From: Acinetobacter sp. WCHAc010034
GTDB taxonomy: Bacteria > Pseudomonadota > Gammaproteobacteria > Pseudomonadales > Moraxellaceae
Assembly (NCBI RefSeq): GCF_001696615.3
Contig: NZ_CP032279.1
Location: 3,162,001-3,226,000, forward strand
Reading direction: 5' to 3'
Length of the DNA: 64,000 nt
Notes under the pieces: generated by a model
Told to the model about the DNA's origin: nothing
Databases searched by the model: none
Seen by the model: only the letters and a program-made list of their open reading frames with translations
Made by a program: the position numbers and the translations under genes
Shown here: positions 34,901 to 43,719 of the stretch, piece after piece
Position numbering within the stretch: the stretch's first letter is position 1
How the letters are laid out: every line of letters begins with the position of its first letter

Positions 34901-37696
34901 TCAGAAACCAAGACCGTGACCTCGCGTTCGGGCTTTGGCGTAGGAGGCGGCGTTTGGGGTTCAGAAACTGTAGAAACATCAGATTTTCAAGGGAAAAATA
35001 AGGCCAGCAATTTGAATGCCGGCAGCCTGATCATCGATGCTGGCAGCAAGGCAGTGATTGAAGGCTCGAATATCGGCATCCGTGATAAAGACAGCTTCAG
35101 CATAATCCGCGGCGCAGAGGGTGTGGATATTCTGGATGGCAAAGATGAAGAGCGCCATGAAAAAACCACCACGACCACCGCCTATTTAAAATCGACCAAA
35201 GGCAGCTCAAGCAGCGGCGATCCGATTTATGGCGCGGCGGCGGACAGTTTGGAAAAAGATAAAAAAGGCAATTATCAGGGCAATTCTACGCAGAAATTAT
35301 ACGGCAGCTCAACGGAAGATGAGCCGAATACCGAAGTGAAAGCGTCTGCGGGCGCGAAAGTCACTAAATTGTCGGCCAGCGCGCAGGCTGGCGCTTCCGC
35401 CTCAACAAAAGGCGAGGCGGCGCTGAAAATTTCGGAAAAGACCAAAACTGTTGAAAAAAGCGGTTCCAGCAGCAGTGTCGCTTCAAATATTACATCCGCA
35501 GGCAGCCTAGCCATTGTGTCAGATGGCCTGGTGAATGTCCGCGGTTCAAATGTTGACGTAGACGGGGCGCTGGCGATTGCGGCGAAAGACCTGCTGGTGG
35601 AAGCTGGTAAAAATACTTCCTATACATCACGCGACATGACCCGGACATCTGTCGGCATCTTTGCAGAAGGCGACGCCAATGCGCAGGCCAGCGCGCAAGC
35701 CGGCGTGAAGGCCGGCGTCAATGGCGCCAGCGCCAGTGTCAGTGCCGGCGCCAGCGCTGAAGCCAACGGCACCGTAACCTTTGGCGCCAAGCATGAAAAA
35801 GAATCAGAGTCGGTAAACAGCTTGACGCATCGCAAGTCCAGCTTGAAATCCGGTTCAGATATGCTGATCAAGGTGCAGGATAGCGCAACCTTCCAAGGTG
35901 CAGATGTGCAGGCAGGACAGTGGGATAAGGACGGAAAGCCGATAGGCGCGCCAGCCAGCTTAAGAATTGAAGCCAAAGACATTAAGAATCTGGCTGTTCA
36001 GGACACGCATGATGAAAAACGCTCCAGCTCCAGCAAGCTGGCGGGCATTTATATCAGTGGCAATGCTTCAGCACAGGCCGGCGCGCAAGCGGGCGCATCG
36101 GCTGACGTGACTAATCCAAACCCGCTAAGCGCAGGCGCTTCCGCTTCCGCCAGCGCCTCTGCGGAGGCTGGTGCGGGCCTAAGAACAGCAATACAGAACA
36201 GCGATGAGTCTTACAGCACCGTCACAAATCAAGGCAATGCATTTAAGTCAACCGGAAGCTTTGTGCGGATTGCTGAAAACTCGATTTTGGATCAGGCAAC
36301 GCAAGTGAGCGCGGGCAGCATATATCAAAGCGCCGCCAGCATTAAAGATGAAGCTGTTGCAGACAGCCAGACGTTCCGCAGCAGCAGCCAGTCACATGAA
36401 GCGAGAATTGGCCTGTATGCAGAAGCGGGCGTCAGCGCCGGCGTTTCGGCACAAGCCAGTTTAGGCGCAACGGCAGCGGCCGGCGCAGGAAAGCAGGCGA
36501 GCGGGGCAACTGAACGCGACCCGGCATCCGGCAGCAGCAAGCCCGGGCCTAAGCTGGCGGTGGGCATTTCAGCGCAGTACAGTTCGGAATCTTCCGCGGC
36601 GAACAGCAAAGATACGCAGGCAAGAAGCTCATCTTTTGTATCTTCCGGCGATATTACCTCTATTTCCAGCGGTGAAACGCAGCTGAACGGCACCCAGTTT
36701 TCTTCCGGCGGCGGCATAAATTTAGCAGCGTCGAAACTTGCTTACAACGCGGTTCATGATACGCATGAATCGGATTCATCCAGCAGAAGCATTGATGTCA
36801 ATGCCAAAGTCGGCATTGATATTAAAGGCACGCCGGATGTAGAAGCGGGCGCGGCTTATAGCCAAAATAAATCTAAGGCCAGTTCGTCTACTGCAGTTGC
36901 TGGAGGGCTGAACGCCGCAGGAAATATCAATATTGCAGCGAATGACGGCGCGAGTTTTGAAGGAACGCAATTCAGCAGCGGAAATGCGGTAACGGTGCAG
37001 TCCGGCAATACGGAATTTAAGGTTGCGGAAAGCACCAGCAGCCGCAGTTCGACAGGCTTTAATGTCGGCGCCAGCTTTGAAAACGCCCAAAAAAGCACAA
37101 AAGCGCATGAGAATGTGCAGCGGCAAGTGACAGGCAATAATGCGTCTGGCCCCGCCAATGATGTCCGGCAGGCAGGCGGCGTTTCAGCAGGGTTTGATAT
37201 TGAAAAGTCGAATAAAACGGCATATACAGGTTCAGTGATTACGGCTAAGCAATTCCAGATTGTCAGCCCGCCAAATGCTCTGGAGGGCGCTCCGGCAGTG
37301 ACACCGGCAGCGACGATGGAAAATGTAAAATTTCAGTCTTTAGCAGTGGATAGCAAAGGGAAGCCTATTGAGGACGCGTCCATTAATCAAACCAATACAT
37401 CTCTAGTCAAGGTCACTGAGAAGACTAAAAAAGATCAGAAGTCCGGTTTTGAGCTGGGCGGGCAAGGCAGCATAGACAGCGGCGATTTAAGGCAAATCCG
37501 CACGATTAAGGATGCATATGCAGGAACGGGTACGGCGGGGCAAACGCGGCAGTCCACAGAAACTTTAACCCTGAATGATCCGAATAACTCGGAGCATTCC
37601 AGCCAGAAGACCATTTCTGTGAACATGAAAGACGCAATTGGCGGCAAGGTAACCAGCATTATCAATGCATTGAAGCCGGCGCCGACAGTGCCTTAA
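28943..37696 (+). CDS. filamentous-haemagglutinin-like exoprotein (TpsA)
   Basis: The 2917-aa protein has an extended signal region ([20 protein letters not shown], cut near residue 65 after FVQAAFA) and a TPS secretion domain (about 66-330) with [21 protein letters not shown]. A very long beta-helical body of imperfect repeats follows. Residues about 1350-1590 are AT-rich and unlike the rest. From about 1800 the pattern changes to haemagglutinin repeats with Ser/Ala/Gly-rich modules (e.g. [26 protein letters not shown]). The C-terminus ends with [12 protein letters not shown]; no VENN-type pretoxin motif, nuclease or pore domain is recognised, and no immunity gene follows. It is probably an adhesin rather than a CdiA toxin, but an unknown end domain is not excluded. 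Confidence 0.9.
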   Translation: [2917 protein letters not shown]

Positions 37697-37726
37697 GGGC
37701 TGCGGCATTGCCCGGCTGAACAGCAG

Positions 37727-37757
37727 GCGGCGCAGAATTTTCTGCGCCGCTTTATTT
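37727..37757 (+). terminator. terminator after tpsA
   Basis: Perfect 11-bp stem GCGGCGCAGAA/TTCTGCGCCGC followed by TTTATTT. From here to 38026 there is no ORF. Confidence 0.85.
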
Positions 37758-38026
37758 CATGAATTTTCCTCGATATTTTGAGTAGAATTTGAGCGCAAGC
37801 ATGATTTTTAGCTGCAGATAAGCAGGCTTTCTGCCCAGTTATGAGCATTTTAAATAAAAAGCGCTGCTTTATTGGCATTAAAAAGCGATGAAATCAGATG
37901 AAAGATATTTGATTTAACCGAAACATATGCTAATAAGTAAGAGTGATTTTTATTTCAGAATCGCAATATTTCAGGATGAAATATTAAGGAAGCGTTTTTA
38001 TAAAATTAAACAGGAGTTTGAATAAT

Positions 38027-38134
38027 ATGCTTCAATTATTTAGAAAAATTTTCTGCATGCACATTTATGAGTATGAACAAATGGAAGAGATTGGAGCACA
38101 CAAGGAATGCCGGAAATGCGGCGTGACAAAATGA
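38027..38134 (+). CDS. 35-residue small protein with CxxC
   Basis: ATG 38027, preceded by AGGAG at the right distance, opens a 35-codon frame: MLQLFRKIFCMHIYEYEQME at the start and ECRKCGVTK at the end. The CRKC pair at the tail and another Cys (C10) suggest metal binding. A clean hairpin terminator follows immediately, so this is a self-contained gene (ribosome site, frame, terminator). Function unknown. Confidence 0.6.
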   Translation: MLQLFRKIFCMHIYEYEQMEEIGAHKECRKCGVTK

Positions 38135-38137
38135 TGA

Positions 38138-38164
38138 AAAAGTGAGCGCAAGCTCACTTTTTAT
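38138..38164 (+). terminator. terminator of the 35-residue gene
   Basis: AAGTGAGC, loop GCAA, GCTCACTT followed by TTTATTT. Confidence 0.85.
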
Positions 38165-38231
38165 TTGAGCTTCCGGCTTTAGCGCAAAGCGGTTAAAATA
38201 GCGCGGATTATTTTTCTTATGCTGAATGCTC

Positions 38232-38459
38232 ATGTCTAAAAACTTTCAGGCGGATACCTATATCGTCGATGACCGGCTGCAGGACACTTTAGCCTGGCTC
38301 TGCCATCATCAGGACAGCTTTGATTCATTCAGCTATGACGCCATTCGGAAGGAGCTGGTGGTGCATCATGCCAACGGTCAGGACACCATTATGGCGGGGG
38401 ATTACCTGAACGCCAGTTACGGCCTGCTGATTACGGCGCATAATTTTGCCAAGCCTTAA
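38232..38459 (+). CDS. 75-residue hypothetical protein
   Basis: MSKNFQADTYIVDDRLQDTL... is a compact acidic protein with no signal or membrane segment and no motif I recognise. The start at 38232 is preferred over the in-frame ATG at 38226 by its more typical N-terminus. It is convergent with the ATPase gene at 38520, 60 bp away. Codon use is like the neighbouring core genes, so it is likely real. Confidence 0.6.
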   Translation: MSKNFQADTYIVDDRLQDTLAWLCHHQDSFDSFSYDAIRKELVVHHANGQDTIMAGDYLNASYGLLITAHNFAKP

Positions 38460-38519
38460 TTTATTCAAAATAGAACAGGCTGCTCAGGTCAGGCGCAGCC
38501 GAGGTTAAATCCGTTCCGC

Positions 38520-39617
38520 CTAGGCAAGCTGAACCGCAATGCTTTCACCGGCTTGCTGATCCAGCTGAAAATGGCTGACCGCGCAATAGCCTTTAATCAT
38601 TTCCGCCAGCGCCAGCGAATGGCTGGTCACCCACAGCTGGGTATAGCGGCTGGCTTCCGCAATCAGCATTGCTAAAGCTGGCAATAAATCGGGATGTAGG
38701 CTGTTTTCCGGCTCATTCAGCGCCATGAATTTCGGCGGTCTTGGACTCAGCAGCGCCACCGCCAGGCATAGGAAGCGCAGCGTGCCGTCAGAAAACTCCG
38801 CGCTTTCCAGCGCGCGCAAAATGCCTTCACGCTTCATCATCATCTGAAAGCGCCCGCCCAGCTCCTCAACATAAAAATGGCTGTTGGGAAAAGCCTGCTC
38901 CAGCACGGCAAATAAAGTTTCAGTCTGCCCGCGCTCACGCAGGGTTTCAAAGGCGGCAGCCAGATTTGCCCCGTCATGCGCCAGCACCGGCGAGCGTATG
39001 CCGACCTGCGGCGTGCGCATGGCGGAGCGGGCGCTGCCCGAAAATTCATGATAAAAGCGCCAGCCTTTCATTGCCTCGCGCACCTGAGAAACTTCCGGAT
39101 ACAAATGCGGGTCGGACAGCTGCCCAAATAGCGAGTCTTCCTGCGTCAGTGACGCCGGGTAAGCCATCCGTTCGCCATCGGCATTTTTCAGGAAGGCCGC
39201 CTGATTTAGGCGCTCCATCAGCATGCTGGCCGGCCGGCGCTGATAGCCGCTCAGCCACAGCGCTTCTTTCTTCACTAAAGGGTCGAGCGCAAACAGGCTG
39301 ATCAGCGGCTCAGGAAAGCCGATTTCCAGCTGATATTCATAATGCTCCATTTCCGCCGACAGGATCATCCGCTTGTGCGCTTTCTTCAGGTCGCCATAAC
39401 GCTGCCCGCCGGCCCACATGACTTTCTGCATGCCGCCTTCTTCCGCAATGGCTGCGGACAGGCGCCCGCTGGCGGCTTCATGCAGCAGGCGCAGCGCCTT
39501 GTACAGATTTGACTTGCCGGAGCCGTTTGGCCCGCTGATGATATTCAGCTGCGATAAAGGAAGGCAGATATTCCTGACTGAGCGGAAGCCTTGGATTGAA
39601 ACGGAACGTATGGCCAT
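38520..39617 (-). CDS. AAA_21/SMC-like ATPase
   Basis: The 365-aa protein has the ABC/SMC-type ATPase parts: Walker A SGPNGSGKSNL near residue 33, the signature-like region FSDGTLRFLCLAVALLS near 270, Walker B MALNEPENSLHP near 300, and the switch His in WVTSHSLALAE. There is no zinc-hook coiled coil and no TOPRIM domain, so it is a stand-alone member of the RecF/OLD-like AAA_21 group. Such proteins are often annotated only as AAA family ATPase. No defence partner is adjacent, so I assign no role. Confidence 0.82.
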   Translation of the reverse strand: MAIRSVSIQGFRSVRNICLPLSQLNIISGPNGSGKSNLYKALRLLHEAASGRLSAAIAEEGGMQKVMWAGGQRYGDLKKAHKRMILSAEMEHYEYQLEIGFPEPLISLFALDPLVKKEALWLSGYQRRPASMLMERLNQAAFLKNADGERMAYPASLTQEDSLFGQLSDPHLYPEVSQVREAMKGWRFYHEFSGSARSAMRTPQVGIRSPVLAHDGANLAAAFETLRERGQTETLFAVLEQAFPNSHFYVEELGGRFQMMMKREGILRALESAEFSDGTLRFLCLAVALLSPRPPKFMALNEPENSLHPDLLPALAMLIAEASRYTQLWVTSHSLALAEMIKGYCAVSHFQLDQQAGESIAVQLA

Positions 39618-39682
39618 AATTTCCTCTCAGGCGGCTGGGCGTTTTGGCTTGGGCGGATTGTCGCTTATTTTTACCGCATCAG

Positions 39683-39715
39683 AAAAAAGCCTGCAAGCGG
39701 AGGCTTGCAGGCTTT
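39683..39715 (-). terminator. terminator after sthA
   Basis: Stem AAAGCCTGCAAGC/GCTTGCAGGCTTT with loop GGAG. The T run is on the minus strand (AAAAAA at 39683), matching sthA. Confidence 0.85.
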
Positions 39716-39740
39716 CATCATAGCTAGGCTGGAAAACCGC

Positions 39741-41156
39741 TTAGAACAGGCGGTTCATGCCGTTCAAGGTCGCAACGCGGTAGGCTTCCGCCATGGTTGG
39801 ATAGTTGAAGGTGGTTTCCACAAAATACTTGATGGTATTTTTAGGGCTGTTCATCACCGCTTGGCCAATGTGGATAATTTCAGCCGCGTTGTTGCCGAAG
39901 CAGTGCACGCCCAAAATTTCCAAAGTGTCGCGGTGGAAAAGAATCTTCAGTTCGCCAACGGTGTCGCCGGTAATCTGCGCGCGCGCCAGATGGCGGAAGG
40001 ACGCTTGGCCAACTTCATAAGGAATTTTTTCTTCGGTCAGCTGCTGTTCAGTTTTGCCGATAGAAGAAATTTCCGGAATGGTATAAATGCCTGTCGGAAT
40101 ATCCGTCACTGGCGCAACGTCCTGTTCGCCGCTCATGTTGGCGCCCGCGCAGCGCCCCTGGTCATAGGCAGCCGAGGCCAGTGACGGCCAGCCGATGACA
40201 TCGCCGGCGGCATAGATGTTTTCAACTTCAGTCTGATACTGGTCATTGACAGCCAGCTGGCCGCGGCTGTTCGGCTTCAGGCCGATGTTCTCCAGGCCCA
40301 GTCCGTCGGTGTTGCCTGAACGGCCGTTGCACCACAGAATCGCGTCGGCTTTAATCTTTTTGCCGCTTTGCAAATGCATGACCACATGATCATCGTGCGT
40401 TTCCAGATGGTCAATCTGCTCATTATGGCGGATCAGTACGCCTTGCTCGCGCAAGTGGTAAGACAGGGCATCTGAAATTTCATCATCCAGATAGCTGAGC
40501 AGCTTCGGCTGGGTATTGATCAAATCAACTTTGTGATCCAGGCCGATAAAAATAGAGGCATATTCGCAGCCGATGACGCCCGCGCCGTAAATGATGATTT
40601 TTTTGATTGAAAAGTCCAGATCCAGAATTTTGTCTGAATCAAAAACCCGCGGATGGTTGAAGTCCAGAATGTCCGGGCGGTACGGGCGCGAACCGGTCGC
40701 AATCACCAGCTGCTTGAACACAATTGTTTCGGTAAAGCCGTCTTCGCTGAACACCAGAATTGTATTTTTGTCCTGCACATAGGCGCGGCCGTGGTAAATA
40801 TCAATTTTATTGCGGTCATAAAAGCGTGAATGCGTGTCGACTTGCAGCTGAATCACTTTATGCGCGTTGCGGAGCACTTGCTTCATGGTGAACTGTTTCC
40901 ATTCACCGACTTTCTGGAACATTGGATCACGCTGATAGCGGATGATGCTGGATACTGTCTGACGCAGCGCCTTGCTTGGGATGGTGCCGACGTGCGTGCA
41001 GTTGCCGCCAAGCTGATCGCGCATATCCACAATCGCAACACGTTTTCCGGATTTAGCAAGTTTCATCGCCGCGCCTTCACCCGCAGGGCCTGAACCGAGA
41101 ACTACCGCATCGTACTTAACGAAAGTCCCACTAACGACCTCTTTCTTACGTGGCAT
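39741..41156 (-). CDS. sthA: Si-specific soluble NAD(P)+ transhydrogenase
   Basis: The flavoprotein moves reducing equivalents between NADPH and NAD+ in the cytoplasm. The 471-aa protein has the FAD-binding dinucleotide fold [19 protein letters not shown] near residue 20 and [16 protein letters not shown], where the usual redox disulphide of this superfamily is reduced to one Cys, as in known SthA. It also has the NAD(P) fold [16 protein letters not shown] near 180 and the second FAD motif [22 protein letters not shown] near 315. The [21 protein letters not shown] start gives a normal family length. Confidence 0.95.
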   Translation of the reverse strand: MPRKKEVVSGTFVKYDAVVLGSGPAGEGAAMKLAKSGKRVAIVDMRDQLGGNCTHVGTIPSKALRQTVSSIIRYQRDPMFQKVGEWKQFTMKQVLRNAHKVIQLQVDTHSRFYDRNKIDIYHGRAYVQDKNTILVFSEDGFTETIVFKQLVIATGSRPYRPDILDFNHPRVFDSDKILDLDFSIKKIIIYGAGVIGCEYASIFIGLDHKVDLINTQPKLLSYLDDEISDALSYHLREQGVLIRHNEQIDHLETHDDHVVMHLQSGKKIKADAILWCNGRSGNTDGLGLENIGLKPNSRGQLAVNDQYQTEVENIYAAGDVIGWPSLASAAYDQGRCAGANMSGEQDVAPVTDIPTGIYTIPEISSIGKTEQQLTEEKIPYEVGQASFRHLARAQITGDTVGELKILFHRDTLEILGVHCFGNNAAEIIHIGQAVMNSPKNTIKYFVETTFNYPTMAEAYRVATLNGMNRLF

Positions 41157-41365
41157 TCAACGCTCCTTCAAAATAATTTTTCATTTATCTTGCGGGTATT
41201 ATGACTCAATTAACCGCAATTTGCTGTATTTAGCTCACATATATTAAGTGATGGCCCCATTTAGTAAATGAATAGTATTTTTGCCCTATCATTTTGCATT
41301 TCCGCTATAATAAAGATGCTATTTTTTTAGAATATCTCCCCGTCAAAACAGTGGAAAAGTTGAAT

Positions 41366-42379
41366 ATGTCTGAAAACCGTAAACCAGAACAGGGTGTCAA
41401 ACTGCGCGGCGCAGAAAAAGTCGCCCGTATTCCTGTAAAAGTTATCCCTACGGTTGAAGCGCCACGCAAGCCGGACTGGATTCGGGTGAAAATGGCGGCG
41501 CCGGATGAAGTGCAGCGCATTAAAACCACCTTGCGCGAGCAAAAGCTGCATACCGTCTGCGAAGAGGCTGCCTGCCCGAACCTGCCTGAATGCTTCGGCG
41601 GCGGCACGGCGACATTTATGATCATGGGCGATATCTGCACCCGGCGCTGCCCGTTCTGCGATGTGGCCCACGGCCGTCCAAACGCGCTCGATCAGGATGA
41701 ACCGCGCCACATGGCGGAAACTATTGCCAATTTAGGCTTGAAATATGCGGTTATTACATCGGTAGACCGCGATGACCTGCTGGACGGCGGCGCGCAGCAC
41801 TTTGTGGACTGCATTAAAGAAGCGCGCGGCCTCAGCCCTAAAACCCTGCTGGAAATTCTGGTGCCGGATTTCCGCGGCCGCATGGACATTGCGCTGCGCA
41901 TTATGACCGAGTGCCCGCCGGATGTGTTCAACCACAATATTGAAACCGTGCCGCGCCTGTATAAAGCCATGCGTCCGGGTTCTGATTATCAGCATTCTTT
42001 GAATCTGCTGAAAATGTTTAAAGAATACTGTCCGGATGTTCCAACTAAATGCGGCTTAATGGTCGGCATTGGTGAAACGGAAGAAGAAGTGCTTGCGCTG
42101 CTGGATGACTTGAGAGCGCATGATGTTGATTATGTGACCATTGGCCAGTACCTGCAGCCGTCTAAAGAGCATGCGCCGATTGACCGCTTTGTAACCCCGG
42201 AAGAGTTTGAGCGCTATACTGCGCACGGCCAGAAGCTGGGCTTTAAAAATATTTGGGCGGCGCCGATGGTGCGTTCAAGCTACTTTGCTGACCGTCAGTA
42301 TTACGGCGAGCCTGTGCCGATGGTGCGCCGCAAAACTGATCCGGCCAAAAAGATTGCCGTGCAAACGATTGAAGCTTAA
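41366..42379 (+). CDS. lipA: lipoyl synthase
   Basis: LipA inserts two sulfurs into octanoyl groups on lipoyl proteins. The 337-aa protein carries the auxiliary-cluster motif [12 protein letters not shown], the radical SAM motif CTRRCPFC near residue 95, and the C-terminal MVRSSYFAD that supplies the Ser ligand of the auxiliary cluster. The frame is open from 41294, but [18 protein letters not shown] at 41366 gives the normal length. It is convergent with bioB and shares the terminator. Confidence 0.95.
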   Translation: MSENRKPEQGVKLRGAEKVARIPVKVIPTVEAPRKPDWIRVKMAAPDEVQRIKTTLREQKLHTVCEEAACPNLPECFGGGTATFMIMGDICTRRCPFCDVAHGRPNALDQDEPRHMAETIANLGLKYAVITSVDRDDLLDGGAQHFVDCIKEARGLSPKTLLEILVPDFRGRMDIALRIMTECPPDVFNHNIETVPRLYKAMRPGSDYQHSLNLLKMFKEYCPDVPTKCGLMVGIGETEEEVLALLDDLRAHDVDYVTIGQYLQPSKEHAPIDRFVTPEEFERYTAHGQKLGFKNIWAAPMVRSSYFADRQYYGEPVPMVRRKTDPAKKIAVQTIEA

Positions 42380-42391
42380 TGCTTAAATGAT

Positions 42392-42423
42392 AAAAAGCCC
42401 CGCGTGAATGCGGGGCTTTTTTT
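42392..42423. terminator. bidirectional terminator between lipA and bioB
   Basis: AAAAAGCCCCGC, loop GTGAAT, GCGGGGCTTTTT; A run on one side and T run on the other, so it can serve both convergent genes. Confidence 0.9.
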
Positions 42424-42439
42424 ATGCCGGCAGTAGCAG

Positions 42440-43429
42440 TCAGCTGGCCATGGCATCGATAGAAAGCTGCGCGGCATTCGGCTTGGCTTTTTCAGCAACC
42501 AGTCCTAATTTCTGGAACAGCTGCTTGTCTTTGCCTTCGCCGGCATTTGGCGTGGTCAGCAATTTTTCGCCGGAGAACAGCGAGTTTGCGCCCGCCATAA
42601 AGGCCAGCGCCTGATCTGAGTCAGACAGCGATTCACGGCCGGCAGACAGGCGGATATAGCTGTGCGGCATGATGATGCGCGCAACGGCAATGGTGCGGAT
42701 CCATTCGGTGACATCCAGCTTTTCCACATCCGCCAGCGGCGTGCCGTCAATCGGCACCAGCATGTTGATTGGCACAGATTCCGGGTGAATCGGCAAAGTC
42801 GCCAGTTCCTGCAGCAGGCCGATGCGGTCTTGGCGGTTTTCGCCAAGGCCGACAATGCCGCCGCTGCAGACTTTCATGCCGGCTTGGCGGACATGATCAA
42901 GCGTATTCAGGCGGTCATCAAAAGTGCGGGTGCTGATGATGTGCGAATAATATTCGCGGGAAGTGTCCAGATTGTGGTTGTAGTAATCCAGGCCGGCGTC
43001 TTTCAGGCGCTCCGCCTGCGACTGATTCAGCATGCCTAAAGTCATGCAGGTTTCTAAGCCCAGCGCTTTGACTTCGCGCACCATTTCCAGCACATAAGGC
43101 ATATCGCGCTCATGTGGATTGCGCCAGGCGGCGCCCATGCAGAAGCGTGAAGAGCCTGATTCTAAGGCTTCTTTTGCTTCTGAGATGACTTTATCAACAG
43201 CAATGCGCTTTTCCGCTTCAAGGTTGGAATCGTAGCGCGCCGACTGCGAGCAGTATTTGCAGTCTTCCGGGCATTTGCCGGTTTTAATTGACAGCAGCGT
43301 GCTGACCTGAATGGTATTGGCGGTAAAATGCTCGCGGTGCACGCGCTGCGCTTCAAAAACTAAATCCAAAAAAGGCTGTTCGTATAGGGCCTGAATCTCT
43401 TCGCGCGTCCAGTCATTACGTAAAGTCAT
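42440..43429 (-). CDS. bioB: biotin synthase
   Basis: The radical SAM enzyme makes biotin from dethiobiotin. The 329-aa protein has the cluster motif [11 protein letters not shown] near residue 53, YYNHNLDTS near 150, and SGGIVGLGE near 185, plus the C-terminal [18 protein letters not shown]. Several ATGs open the frame (43447, 43444, 43441, 43429); [12 protein letters not shown] at 43429 follows GGAAG and matches the usual start. No other bio genes are nearby. Confidence 0.95.
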   Translation of the reverse strand: MTLRNDWTREEIQALYEQPFLDLVFEAQRVHREHFTANTIQVSTLLSIKTGKCPEDCKYCSQSARYDSNLEAEKRIAVDKVISEAKEALESGSSRFCMGAAWRNPHERDMPYVLEMVREVKALGLETCMTLGMLNQSQAERLKDAGLDYYNHNLDTSREYYSHIISTRTFDDRLNTLDHVRQAGMKVCSGGIVGLGENRQDRIGLLQELATLPIHPESVPINMLVPIDGTPLADVEKLDVTEWIRTIAVARIIMPHSYIRLSAGRESLSDSDQALAFMAGANSLFSGEKLLTTPNAGEGKDKQLFQKLGLVAEKAKPNAAQLSIDAMAS

Positions 43430-43578
43430 GATTGCTTCCATCATCATTGTTGTTTCATGCTATTTATCATACAGAAATCATGGCAAAGCCAAAGGCATAA
43501 AATGTCAATTTTGATAGTATCTCTCGATTAAAGCCCTAAATGATTTAAAAATATAAGATCGTAATTTAGCTGCAAACT

Positions 43579-43646
43579 CGCCTATTTTTTCTGAACAATG
43601 CCTGCAAAGTTGTTTTAATGAATATCAACTTTGCTGTGAATAGGCG
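43579..43646. repeat. nested inverted repeats between queG and bioB
   Basis: The outer arms CGCCTATT (43579-43586) and AATAGGCG (43639-43646) enclose the inner arms GCAAAGTTG (43604-43612) and CAACTTTGC (43626-43634), all perfect, with a 13-base loop and an uneven internal bulge (17 versus 4 bases). It lies in a 290-bp gene-free gap (43430-43719). No T run follows on either strand. It could be a structured RNA, the bioB regulatory region or a small mobile repeat. Confidence 0.6.
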
Positions 43647-43719
43647 GGCTTCTATGTGAAATCTTGCAAACTTGACCAAGAACTGGAATAGGCTGCGGAA
43701 ATGCGCTGAAAATGCCAGA

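Noticed and set aside
39705..40184. 159-aa frame opposite sthA
   Set aside because: Reverse shadow of a well-supported core gene.
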